From Canna indica (taxonomy: Eukaryota > Streptophyta > Magnoliopsida > Zingiberales > Cannaceae): a stretch of 64,000 nt of DNA. Within the stretch, counting starts at the first letter, position 1; every line of letters starts with the position of its first letter. The translations under genes and the position numbers were made by a program. This document shows, in pieces, positions 12,401 through 24,400 of this stretch. Under the pieces are notes generated by a model. That model ran no database searches, was not told where the DNA came from, and saw nothing but the letters and a program-made list of their open reading frames with translations. The DNA is taken from assembly GCA_034359265.1 (NCBI GenBank), contig CP136892.1:10588501-10652500 (forward strand), written 5' to 3'.

Positions 12401-15400
12401 TCATGGAGAGGGGCGGCTAAAGAGAAAAGAAAACCTCAAATTTACAAGGGCAAACCACTCACTGGAACGAAGAACAAAGGAAGAAGATGACCCTCCGTCC
12501 CCTCGCGCCAACGATCACCAGCGACGACGAATTCACTCTTGGAACTTGTGCCTCCCCTCCTCTCTCGCCCAGTGGCGGATCCACTGCAGGCCCAGTGGGG
12601 GCAGTGGCCCCCACTGAGAAATTTTATTTTTTGGAAAAAATTTTATTGGCCCCCACTCAAAAATCAATGAATCATACGCCCACCTGCAGATGGTTACAAT
12701 GGCACGGGCGCACCGCGCACGCTGCGCAGCGTACCCATCGAAATCTAAATAAATCTTGACATTTAATGTTGCGCGTTTACCTTTAGTAAACAAACGGTGT
12801 AATTAATTATTATTTAATAGCTATTAAACTGCTAAAATTTCACTCCTCCCCGCCTTCTCTCTCGGCTCTCGCTCGTCATTCCTCTCTCTCACAGTCTCGC
12901 TCGTCGTTCCTCTCTCGATCTCTCTCTCAAATCTCAATCGCTCGCCCCACCTGCTGCTTGCTGCCGGCTGCCGCTCGTCGTCGGGCTGCCGCTTGCCGCT
13001 TGTTGCCGGGCTACCGCCTACGGCCTACCGGCTACCGCTGTCCGCTGGGTTGCCGGCTTGCCGCCTGCCTCCTACTGCCTGCTGTTGTCTGACTGCAGGC
13101 TGCAACGCCCGCCGGCTGCGGGCTACCGCCTGCCGTCGTCCGTCGAGCAATCGAGCTGCACCTGCCGCCTGCCGTCGAGCACTCGAGCTGCCACTGCTCG
13201 CTGTTGCTGCCGCATGCAACTGCCGCCGCTGCCACCTGCAACTGCCGCTGCTGCCTGCAACTACCGCTGCCGCTCGACGCTCGCTGCCGCTGCTGCTGCC
13301 GCTCAATGCTCGATGCTCGCTGCCGCTGCCGCTCGCTGCTCGTTGCTCGCTGCCGCTGCCGCTCGCTGCCGCTGCCGCTCGCTGCTCGCTGCTTGATGCC
13401 GCTGCCGCTGCCGCTGCCGCTCGCTGCCGTTGCCGCTCGACGCTCGCTGCCGCTGCAGCTGCCGCTCGACGCTCGACGCTCGCTGCCGCTGCCGCTGCCG
13501 CTCGACGCTCGACGTTCGCTGTCGTTACCCCGCTGCCGCCTTCCGGGATTGATCAATGTCGGGGCTGTCGGCAACTGCCGCTGCCGCGCCACTTCCACCT
13601 GTAACAGCCGTTGTCGGCTGCCGCTGCCGCTGCCCCGCTCAACGTTCGCTGTCGTTACCCCGCTGCCGCCTTCCGGGATTGATCAATGTCGGGGCTGTCG
13701 GCAACTGCCACTGCCGCGCCGCTTCCACCTGTAACAGCCGTTGTCGGCTGCCGCTCGACGCTAGCGCCGCTGCCGCTGTCGCTCGTCGGATCGCCTTCAA
13801 TCTCCGCCGGGCTACCGACATCATACGGTATTTTTAGTTTATTTATTTTTTTACTTTCTTCGGGTGGTAAGACTGATATTTTTATTACAACATTATTAAT
13901 TTTTTTAGCATTAATTTTTATTTCAGTATTATTAATTTTTATATTTTTAGCTTTATTAATTATTTCAATAGTCTACCCATTGATTTATTTACTTTTGAAG
14001 CTAGTATTGATTCTTCCTGTGGCAACAACAAGTGTTGAAAGAACTTTTTCTACAATGAATTTTATAAAAAATAAACTACGTAATCGGATTGGAGATGAAT
14101 AGTTAAATGATTGTTTGGTTACATACATTGAGAAATAAATATTTGACAATATTGATAACGAAAAAATTTTGCAACGTTTTCAAAATATGAAGACTCGTCG
14201 AGGTCGACTATCAATATTAGTTTGCCCCCACTAATAAAATTTTCTGGATCCGCCACTGCTCTCGCCTACGATGTTCTTGGGACTCGTGCGGCTCTTTTCC
14301 CAAGAACCATACGGTCCAGCGCCTATATCTATTTTTTTATTTTCCAATTTTACCCCTAACATAACCTGATTCCCCACTTAACTCAATCAATTCTTATCTA
14401 AGTCGAACTCCGATCGAACTGTTGAACTCGACTCAAACCCCACTCGACCTCAACCCACTAATTCAACAAAGAAATAAAATACTATACGTGCAAAGGGTCT
14501 TACCTTAAATTATATCATCCGGCATTTTCCCCGGCCCGCTTCGATGCACATCCAAATTTTCCCGCTAAAAACAATTTAATTAAATTAGAAAAATCGCGGG
14601 TATAACATGGTACTTTCGCGAAGGAAATATGCTATGGATCTCGGTAGACATGCTTAGATGCAAACCAGCCAGTATACCTGTAAAGGCATGTGGCTGAGAA
14701 AAAATGCCCACATAAAAATAAAGGGGTATGCTGATGCAGATTATGTCGGGTCCATCTGTGATAGAAGATCCATCTCAAGGTACCGCACTTATGTAGGAAG
14801 AAACTTGGTCACTTGGAGGAGTAAGAAGCACAATGTGGTAGCTCGCTCAAGTGCCGAAGCTGAGTATAGGACTATAACAGTATAACTCATACCACATGCG
14901 AACTAATGTGGGTCAAAAGTGGGAGAACTTAGGCTCTGTTTTTATAAGCCTATAGTCATGCACTATGATAACCAATCTGTCATTCATATTGCCAAGAACC
15001 CGGTCTTCCACGAAAGGACAAAACATATTGAAGTCGACTGTCATTTTATTCGGGATGTTCTTTCCAAGAAAATTATCACGCCTCATGTCTCCTCTCAGGA
15101 CCAAATTGCTGACATCTCCACTAAAGCTCTCAACTCAACTTGGTTCAAATTATTATGTGACAAGCTGGGCATGATCGATATCTATGCTCCAGCTTAAGGG
15201 GGAGTGTTAAATATATTAGTTTTGCTGTAGTATTTATTGTTGGTACAGGATAACTTACGTTGTCCCTCAGGCTTAACATATCATGTTTCTAGGCTTATAT
15301 ATAGGCCTTCAATCTTATTAATCAATAACTTTTGCTGGGGCTCAAGTGCTCAACAACTATAAAAAGGTTAATTACTAAATATGGTCCCAACTTCGCAAAT

Positions 15401-18400
15401 AGTAATATTTAACGCTAGAACTCCCAATTGTATCTAATTATGACCTGAATTTTCCAAATTGTATTGATTGTATCTAATTGTTTCCAAGCAACTTGGCCTA
15501 ATTTAAATGAGTGTTAATCGCCACGAAGTACCTCATGGATGATGCCAAACTCTAATGGCATACTCAGTATGGGGAGGTGGAGAATTGATAGTGAATGGTG
15601 GAAAATTGGGAGGGCTTGAAGATAGAAATGAGGGCAATGTTCATACTAGAGAATATAGAGATAACTGGTTGGAAGTTATGGCGTCTCAAACACACCTCTC
15701 CTATACGAGTATGTGAAGCAGTTCTCAGCTCATATGCTCAATATCCAAAATTCCACAAATTGACTAATTACAAAGTGGCACTCCTTATATCAATTAAATG
15801 CCTCCAATATTTAAAAACCTTAAATAAGTTTGATTGCAAACATACTTCAAGATCAAGCCTAAGTGAAGGTATATCACCAGGAACTATGCAAGACAATTAC
15901 GAAAAAAATATTAATAAAGCATGGGTCAATGGGAAATCCTGAAGCATTAGAGAGGAACAGAATTTAATATATTGGAGACTTAAACAAGGAAACCTTCAAT
16001 GTGCCAAAAAAACTTAAATTTTATGCAACATATTCATTGAAGTGCCCCAAATGAAGCAAAAAAAATTTGTTACCTAATTGAATCCTCTGTAATGCTTAAG
16101 GGTTTCCTAATTGATCCATGGTTTCTCTAAGGTAGGATTTTGCAGGAAGTAGGATAACTTAATCAGATTTGACAACAGGAATAATAGTGAACCATCATAC
16201 CTCAATGTGTACATCAAGATATAAAAATGACCCGGCTTTTCTTCCCCTCAACTGGTGGCATCCCTATACCAACAGCAGTAGCACAGAAATTTAATATCTA
16301 CAGATGTTCAGTAATAAATAGAAGTAGATCTATTATCCGACAAATCTGCAAACATGCAATTTGTAGCTGCAAACGGAACACCAACCCCTGCACCTTCTAC
16401 AGATGTATAGGTGCAGTTGAGTTCAGAAATTCCATCTAGCAATAATGCGTAAAGCAAGAGAGCCTCAGAAAGTTCTTTGCCTAATTCCTCTTCTCAAGAT
16501 TTGCATAAGTTCAAGTATTTGCTTCATCAATTTGTCATATTCATTTATATATGTATACATGTCCTCATGTGTGGAGACACATGATAACTACCAACTAAGA
16601 ACAAGGCCAACAATGATAAAGATGGCATACCATTCCTATGATGTAAAAAGACGTTTAGACATAGGGGAGAGCCCCATCAAACATGCAGAAACAGAATAAG
16701 AGTTGGTTGAATTTTATTTATTTTCTCCAACCACAACAACTTGAGCAACAAATTTCACCTACAAATGTGGAAAAAAACACTGACTGTGCCGCATCCACTA
16801 ATACAACAAAACTATGTGAACTCACATGAAGCTAATAAAGTTAATTCAGAAATTACAATCTTATCCATTTTATACTATTTCACGTTTAATAGCATAATAA
16901 ATGGCAGTCAATGGCCAAAAATATTACTAAGTCCACCGCCTTTATAATCACTTAGTTTTATGCACTTGTCACTTGGTTTTTTGTTTAGCTATGATTATCA
17001 CCTCGTCATCCCATCAATAAAAGAATATGTTACACATCTTGAAACCAGATGTATTCTTCTAGTTTCTTATCTTAGTGTTATGTTTCTAAGATAGTAATTA
17101 GTTTTCTATCTTGTTGTGTAAGTTGTTATTTTGTAAATAAAATTAAGAATGATATAATTACCTGCAGCAAAATGAGGAAAGAAAATTGTTAGAAAATCAG
17201 CCTTCAACCTAACTCCACCCCAAAAGCTAGCTCAAAGAGGGAGGATTGTCCAATCTATTTAAAGACTATCTAGATCACAACCTCAAGCAATGTGGGACTT
17301 TAACACACCCCCCTCACACCCAGGATCCACATCTGGAGCGTGGAGTTTTGCAGGACTGGACATCTGCGGGTGACACAATATCAACCACGGGATAGGCTCT
17401 GATACCATGTTAAGAAATTAGTGGGCTTAACTCATCCCAAAAGCTAGCTCATGAGGAGAGGATTGTCCAAACTATTTAAAGACTATCTTGGCCATATTTT
17501 TAACCAATGTGGGAATTTAAGTATTTTAGGTTCAAGGCTGATTTTCTAACATGGTATCAGAGCCAATTGTGTGGTTGATATTGTGCCACCCGCAGATGTT
17601 CAGTCCTGCAAAACTCCACGCTCCAGATGTCCAATCCTGGGCGTGAGGGGGGTGTTAAAGTCCCACATTGGTTAAAAATATGACCAAGATAGTCTTTAAA
17701 TAGTTTGGGCAATCCGCTCCTCATGAGCTAGCTTGTGGGATGAGTTAGGCCCACTAATTTCTTAACAAAAATTAAAGCTACATGCTGCCGACCTGAGGGG
17801 AAAAAGGAAGAAAAAGGAAAAACTACACATTTTGCAGGTTGGAAGCAAAAATAAGAAGGTGCGAAAGAAGGTAGGTTACTTGTTGAAGTTAGGCCTGGCA
17901 AATCGTGCCGGGGCCGGCCCGGCCCGGCCCGAAAAAATTTCGGGCTTGGAAACACCGGCCCGGCCCGTTTAGCCCCGATAACACTAAAAAATATATATAT
18001 ATATAAAATCGGGTTTAAACCCGATAATTAACGGATTTTAAACTCGCTAATACCCCGATCCGAAGTGTTTATCATGCTATCCGGCCCGATAACACTAGGC
18101 CCGACCCGGCACGATAAGGGATCAGGGCCTTATCGGGCCGGCCCGATAATGGCCCGAACCCGATAAGAGCCGGCCCGAACCTGATTTTTTCGTACTGGGC
18201 TGGGCCAGGCTATCGAGTCGGGCCGAAAACTGCTACCCCTAGTTGAAGTTGCCTTGCCAGAGGCAGCTCAAGCCGTTGAGGCTTCATTTCGCTTAATATT
18301 TCTAACTTGGTACCAGAGCGGGTCTAAATCCTCCTTGTATGCCCTCTTCTTGCAGCATAGCCAAGTGACTGCAAGTACTTGGAGTTGGAGGGCTTGAGTT

Positions 18401-21400
18401 CAGATATCAAACTTATGGCTAATGACTTGGAAGTTGGAAGTACTAGAATGGAGGCATAATAGAAGAATCCCCAACCATGAATCCCATTCTCTAGATATTA
18501 AAGCTGCTACAAGTTCCACTATGTAAAGTAGCTCAAGTAATCTTGTTTGTATACAATGATGTAAATAGCCATATAGGCTGTCCAATTTCCCTATCAACTT
18601 CTTTCTTTCTTTCTGTTTATTTAATACCCATCTCGTAATATTGGACAATGTAATTTCATTAAATGGCAATACTAGTATTAGCAGTGACGCCGCAAGTTTC
18701 AATAGGACTTTGTGTGGTATAAATAGTGGGTCATTTCCCCCTCTACCTCCTAATGGCTAGTGGTTGATCTAATTCTTCCACAAAAGGGAAATTACGATGT
18801 AATGAAGAAGGTGCTTTAACTATCTTCTAGAATATCCAGCCAGAATACTATCTAGTGACAATATGATCATAATATGGCATTTGAATATACATGGAAAAAA
18901 TATCCATTACTACAATTAAAGGCCATTGAAGTTTGGAGAAAAACCTGAAGTCTACCTTGACTCCTTCAACTTGAGTTATTGTCTGCTTGATGGGCACTAA
19001 TACAGATTGATCGACAGCAGCATCAACCAATTCCAAGACACTAAAAATAAATAAAGAAAACAAATAATCAAGGAGATTGTGGTACTAAGAAAAAGAAATT
19101 AAGCAGCTAAGATTTTGTTTTCCTTGCACAATTGTTTAAGATTCAGACAATGAAACAATTTATGCTAATAATTATACAATTTTGACATAAGAGCTTAGAG
19201 GATCCTTACAATAAAGTACTAACCGTTTGCAAATGCATCTTACAAGTTAAATCTATTTTGTATGCATCCTTTCTCAAAATGTCAAAATTAATCATTTCAA
19301 GCCATTCCTTGAATAAGTTTAAGAAAAACTTAGTATAATACTAGTATATGTTTATAGAGCAAGCTTATTATCGCGACCAAAAAAATTTCGCGGTTGCGAA
19401 CCTTGATATCGATATATCGTTTCGCGACCGATATATCGTCCGCGTCGCGATATATCGACAATATAATATATATTATAAATATAAATTATAAAAAATATAT
19501 ATAAATAATAATAGCATTGAAAGTCATCACTTGTGACATTGCACATAGCAAAGTAATAAACATAACTGTTATGAACCATAAAATATACAAAAATCACCCA
19601 CATAAAGTAGCAAAGTAGCAAAGTAGCAAAGTAGCAAACATAGAATATACAAAAATTCAATTCACATAGCATGAACAATAAACATCAAGTAGCTAAAGTC
19701 ATCACAATCACCAAATCTCCAATAGTCCAATCTAAAAAAGATTATCAAAATCATCTTCAATGTCTTCATTAGGGGTATTATCCATTGGAGGAGTTGGTTT
19801 GAGCCCGAAATCATCTTCAATGTCTTCATCATCATTTGGAAATATCTCTTCTTCTCCTTCATCACTTGTATTTTCATCCATCAATCTTGAAGTAGAAGTA
19901 GAAGTAGAACCACGATGACGTCGATTATAAGTGACAAGCTCATTAACTCCACGCCTCCTTGGAAAATTACGACCCTCAAGGGCATTTGAAGCACCAATGG
20001 CTTCATCAACAAGCTCAAAAGGAATTCTATCATCCTCTTCATCATCATTGTTGAACCACGCATTTGTCCCCCAATCAAAATCGTCAAGTACTAGTGGATC
20101 ATAGTTTTTGCCACATTCACGAACTTTTTGAAATCTCGTGGCAATCTTTCGATTGTATTGGACATACACCAAATCATTCAATCTTTGGTGCAACAATCTA
20201 TTTCTTTTCTTGGTGTGAATCTATACAAAAGAAAAGTAATTAAATAAAAATAATAAGTAATAACTAACAAGAAAGTACTAAAAAAGCATAAAATACTTAA
20301 TTACTTACAAACTCAAAAGTGCTCCAATTTCGTTCACACCCGGAGGACGAACAACAAAGACTAACAATGCGCTTTGCAAACTTTGAAAACTCGGGAGTAC
20401 GTCCACCGAAGGATTTCCACCATTCAACTAACATTAAAAATATAAAATATTAAAATTCAAAAATATGTAAAGACAATAAATATTAATAAATAAAATAATA
20501 CACAATATACTTACGAGGAATCCTATTTGAGCGCTCTCTAATCACCATCTCTCTTGCAAAAGGTCCTCGATCTTCATCATACATATCGGCATCTAGAAGT
20601 ATCTTGGATCGCATTGTATCATCCAACACTAATTTCTCAAGTACATCATTGAAGTCTTCACGTAGTTTCCCCGAGTACACGACATCATTTTTCTTGATGT
20701 CAAAATACTTGCCCGGATTGAGAAATAGAGCCGCACCATATAATGGTGTCTCCATTTGACGCTCCCATCGACTTTCAATGATATCAATGATTTTCTTGCA
20801 CAAAGTGGATTTGTGGGCCAAGACTTGTTTGATCCTCCTCTTAGCTTCACCCATTGCCGCGGCTAATTCCGTCATAGCGGGTTTTTCATCACCATCCGCT
20901 ATCCTCAAAACCACAAGTAGAGGCTGTGATGCTCTAATGCAATCTTCAACTGCCTCCCAAAATTTAACCGCATGGATTAATTCATAAATTTTCTTTCCCG
21001 CTTCGGTCTTGCACAATTTTGAATCAAACCAATCTTGACTTACAAACAACTGCTGCAACTCTTGTTTAAATTTCCTCAAACATGACAATGTTAGAAATGC
21101 AGTCGCAAATCTAGTAGCCCCGGGTCTAACAAGATCATGTCCGTTAGTGTGCTCCCTCATCACATCAAGAAGGCGACCATGTCTATAAATGAATGTGGTC
21201 AATGATCTTGCTCTTGCGATTGTAGGCTTGAATTCTTTCATTTTTCCCACATCTTCCAACATAAGGTCCAAGCAATGTGCGGCACAAGGGGTCCAAAACA
21301 GTGTAGGAAACCTTTGCTCCAACAATCTCCCCGCTGCCTTATAGTTGGCGCCATTATCTGTGATAACTTGAACAACATTACTTGGACCAATTTCTTCAAT

Positions 21401-24400
21401 CTTGGTCTCAAGTAAGTCAGCCAACATCTGAGCATCATGACACTGACTTGAAGCATCAACAGAGCCAAGAAAAATAGTCCCTTGCGGACTATTTACAAGA
21501 AAATTTATCAACTGTCTCCCTCTTCTGTCTGTCCACCCATCTGACATAAGAGTACACCCATCTCTTTCCCAAACCTCTTCTTGTTTGCGCTTTAAATCTT
21601 CTGTTTGTTCTTTTGCCTTTTTCAATAAAGGAACCCGCAACTCATGATATGTGGGTGGTTTGTAGACCGATCCAATTTGTGCTATGCCTTCAACCATCAA
21701 CTCATAGCTTCTTGAGTTTGCCGCATTGAAAGGAATGGCATTCTCATAGAAGAAGTTGGCTACATACATGTTAACTTTTTCAATAGCCTCTTTTGTCTTC
21801 AAAGACCTTTCAATGGTCTGTTGGCTAGGACCTTTGGAGTGTCTTTCATCCACAATTTCTTCTGGAGTTCTCTGTAGCAATCCACCAATCTTGGTTTGTG
21901 ATGTGGATTGTGAGTGTGACACTTGTGACATTACTGCAAACTGAATAGCAGCCTCTTTTTTCTTCTTCTTGTAAATTGTTCCCGAGCTTGGCACGGAGTT
22001 GGAAGCTGTAGATAGGTCTACTGGTGCCACTGCTTCTTGTTCATCATCCAAACTGAATGGTGTCTTTCTCTTAGCTGCAAGGGCATCATGCATTTCTCTC
22101 ATTATCAGCGTTGTGGTTTTATCACATTTTTTCACGTCTCCATAACCACCCGCCAAATGTTGTTTAAGTCTTGTGATTCCCCCATTCAATTGGTTGCCAC
22201 AAAGTGAACATGCAATCAATTGTCTTTTGTTTAAATCCGGCCAATATCCATATCTCCAACCAATATCTTTCGAGTTCGGTTTCCGTTTAGGATCTTTAGA
22301 AGGATCATAAGGCGTTTCACCGGTATTTCCCTCCATAATTTACTGCACAATATAAACAATGTTGCACACAAATACACAATACAAAATGAACACAGGCACA
22401 CAAGCACACAGCTAAACAAGGACAATGCAAATATACTATCAACTTATCATTTTATCAAGCATAAACAAGGAATCAAACTGATTCCAGAACAACTAACTAG
22501 CTTAGCTGTTCTGGAATAACCAGAACAGCTTAAGCTGTTCTGAAATCAAAACCAGAACAGCTAAGCTGTTCTTGATTCAAGAACAGCTTAAAGCTGTTTT
22601 GGAATCAAGAACAGCTTAAAGCTGTTTTGGAATCGAATCAAATTCCAGAACAGCCTTAAGCTGTTCTTGATTCCTTAAAGCTCTTCTTGAATCAAGAACA
22701 GCTTAAGGCTGTTCTGGAATTTGCAGCAGCTATGTCGGAAAAAAAAAATGGCGGAAAATGGAAATGCAGACGTGCCGAGCCGTGGAGAGAAGATCGCCGG
22801 AACATACCTGGCCGAAAAATAGAAAAGTTTCGCCGGAGAAGTGAGGCGCCGACGGGATGCGAGGAAGCTTCCGAGAGAGTCGCCGACGGGATGCGAGAGA
22901 GGAAGAAGATTGAAGAAGAATAGAAGATACAGGCGTCGGAGGGTTTAAGTTAGGTTTTTTTTAAAAAAAAATCAATAATTTAGATATCCTTATCACTAAG
23001 TTGGATGAAAAAAATCGCAAAAAAAACCCCTGGCCCAGCGGTGGAACCTTTCCGGTCCACCGCGCGGGCCAGGGATTTTCTTGTACCGCCTATCTCGGGA
23101 TCGCCTGTATCGTCCAGACGATACAGGCAAATCCACCGAGACAGCGATATCTCGTCGCTATCTCGACGAGATAGCGACGAGATGATAACCCTGTTATAGA
23201 GTTCCTTTAAGAAAAGAATTTCACCATCATGTATAATAGCATAATTCAAGCATTGAAGGAGCTCTTTAACCAAATATAACTTAATTACTGGTTAGAGTAT
23301 ATTGAGTGTGAAACTAACACATCTTCTTAAATACCTTACTTTAAATTGCATATATAATTGTTTCGTTATTTTTTAAGGTAAAAAAAAGTATATAGATATC
23401 TTGAACTTAACAATGTGGAGTCATGTTACCATTCATTTTGTAGGTCGTTACTGTTAGCCTAATGTTTTCTACCTTGGTCTTAATCTCGGTTTTGATGATA
23501 ACAAACATGGAACTAATGTTTCATTGAGAAATCTTTCAGGTTCCAAGTCGGTTAGCGCATGTCGTCCCCGATCAGAAAAATCGAAAAAATCGGCAAGGAC
23601 GCTCGTCGACGCTCGGGATTCTTCGGGAAGTTAGATTTTAAGTTTAGGGTGTCTAGAATGTAAAGTAATCCTCTTTTTGATGCAAAGAATCCAAAAACCA
23701 TACCTGAACCCCAAAACATGAAAACTCGGAAACCGTCCTGAAATTCACTAAGACTAGGGAGCTCCTTGGAGGGCTATATGACCTAGACATTTTCTTGACA
23801 CAAAAAATGACGGTAATTGTTCCTTGGGCAAAAAATCCTAAAATGGAGGTTTAGGATTTTGATTTTTTAGATATTTTTATTGAATCCAAATGAGGGGTAA
23901 TCCTTATATAACATTTATGTTTTAAAGTTATTAACTTGAAGTTAAGAAATGTTATATAAGTAGACTTAGTGAAGACGGAACCAGAAACGAGCAAACAAGC
24001 AAACTAGTAGTCTGCCCAATTTCGGTCGACTGAATGCTGCCAAAAACTGGCAGTAGCCAATTCGGTCGACCGAAGTGTGTCAAAATCTAGCAGTGTTTGC
24101 TTCGGTCGACCGAGCGGTTGACCGGATAGCAGAGGAGCTGAAGCGCGATTAAGTCGGTCGACCGAATAGAGCGGTAGAAGCGCAGAATGCTAGCGATCGT
24201 TGGGCAGTCGATCAACGATCGACCGACAATCAACCGAACGGCGGAAAACAGCTAGATTTCTTGCCGTTGAGCGGAAAACACCTGAGTTTTTTTCTTGGCT
24301 CTATAAATACCTAAGCCTAAGCCTTCCTTTGACACTTTTGATCACTCCTATACTTCATTGAACCATCCTTGATCAATTTCAAGCTTCCATTGAGCCATTA

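Larger units (their letters stand above)
12570..14258. mobile_element. hAT element, internally deleted, inside the Gypsy A right arm
   Basis: Terminal inverted repeats CAGTGGCGGATCC and GGATCCGCCACTG are bounded by the 8-bp duplication CTCTCGCC (12562-12569 and 14259-14266). The left palindrome arm near 4100 has a single copy of the target (GGCGAGAG). The interior has a GC-rich low-complexity block and only the last part of a transposase. Confidence 0.92.
8786..14607 (-). mobile_element. Gypsy A, right inverted copy
   Basis: This is the inverted counterpart of the left copy. It holds the LTR at 10451-14607 (interrupted by a hAT element), a primer site at about 10437-10448, gag from 10242 downward and the protease start near 8890-8960. 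It ends at the palindrome loop. Confidence 0.8.
10451..14607 (-). repeat. LTR of Gypsy A, right copy
   Basis: Read on the minus strand it begins TGTTATACCCGCG at 14607 and ends GGTGTGACA at 10451. It includes hAT 12570-14258. It lacks the solo LTR and TRIM of the left copy. Confidence 0.78.
3736..14631. repeat. Large imperfect palindrome of a Gypsy LTR-gag-protease segment
   Basis: Sequence 3736-8424 reappears inverted at 8786-14631 (the right arm includes a 1.7-kb hAT insertion), separated by a loop of about 360 bp. The arms include LTR, primer site, gag and protease start, running head-out and tail-to-tail. The inverted identity extends 24 bp beyond the LTR ends into Copia gag sequence: 3736-3759 against 14608-14631 with 2 mismatches. 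The arms differ by roughly 8 percent where compared by eye, plus indels, so the event is old. Confidence 0.85.
2047..15355 (+). mobile_element. Ty1/Copia retrotransposon I with short LTRs, interior replaced by a Gypsy palindrome
   Basis: Two matching short LTRs (142 and 151 bp) are flanked by identical 5-bp duplications ACTAT at 2042-2046 and 15356-15360. The 5' end of a Copia gag (2984-3759) and the end of reverse transcriptase/RNase H (about 14640-15197) remain. Protease, integrase and most of reverse transcriptase are missing, replaced by sequence 3736-14631. A polypurine tract (AAGGGGGAG) precedes the right LTR. The element is dead, and sense-oriented relative to the window but antisense to the host gene. 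Confidence 0.85.
1296..16200 (-). other. Intron 8 of the MTP6-like gene (14.9 kb, transposon-filled)
   Basis: The intron lies between exon 8 (GAG|GTATGA) and exon 9 (TTTTACAG). Bases 2047-15355 are one nested Copia insertion with TSD ACTAT. Removing it leaves an ordinary intron of about 1.6 kb. Nothing recognisable was seen in 1296-2041 or 15361-16200. Confidence 0.8.
16264..18955 (-). other. Intron 7 of the MTP6-like gene
   Basis: This 2.7-kb intron contains the TRIM composite (17187-17767) and a hAT MITE (17890-18241). Nothing else recognisable was seen in 16264-17186 or 18250-18955. Confidence 0.75.
19360..23193 (-). mobile_element. hAT element G, structurally complete
   Basis: It has a perfect 8-bp target duplication TTATAGAG (19352-19359 and 23194-23201). 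Terminal inverted repeats are CAAGCTTATTATC at the left and, reverse-complemented, CAGGGTTATCATC at the right. Subterminal CGATATATCG/TATCTCGTCG motifs lie at both ends. It contains a three-exon transposase gene with no visible defect. Length is 3834 bp. Confidence 0.93.

Noticed and set aside
12993..13837. Long overlapping open frames on both strands (Ala/Leu/Arg/Ser-rich)
   Set aside because: They are produced by the CTGCCG repeat, lie within a non-coding hAT interior and show no domain.
18300..18330. Primer-site-like TTGGTACCAGAGCGG
   Set aside because: No LTR edge or interior could be found beside it.
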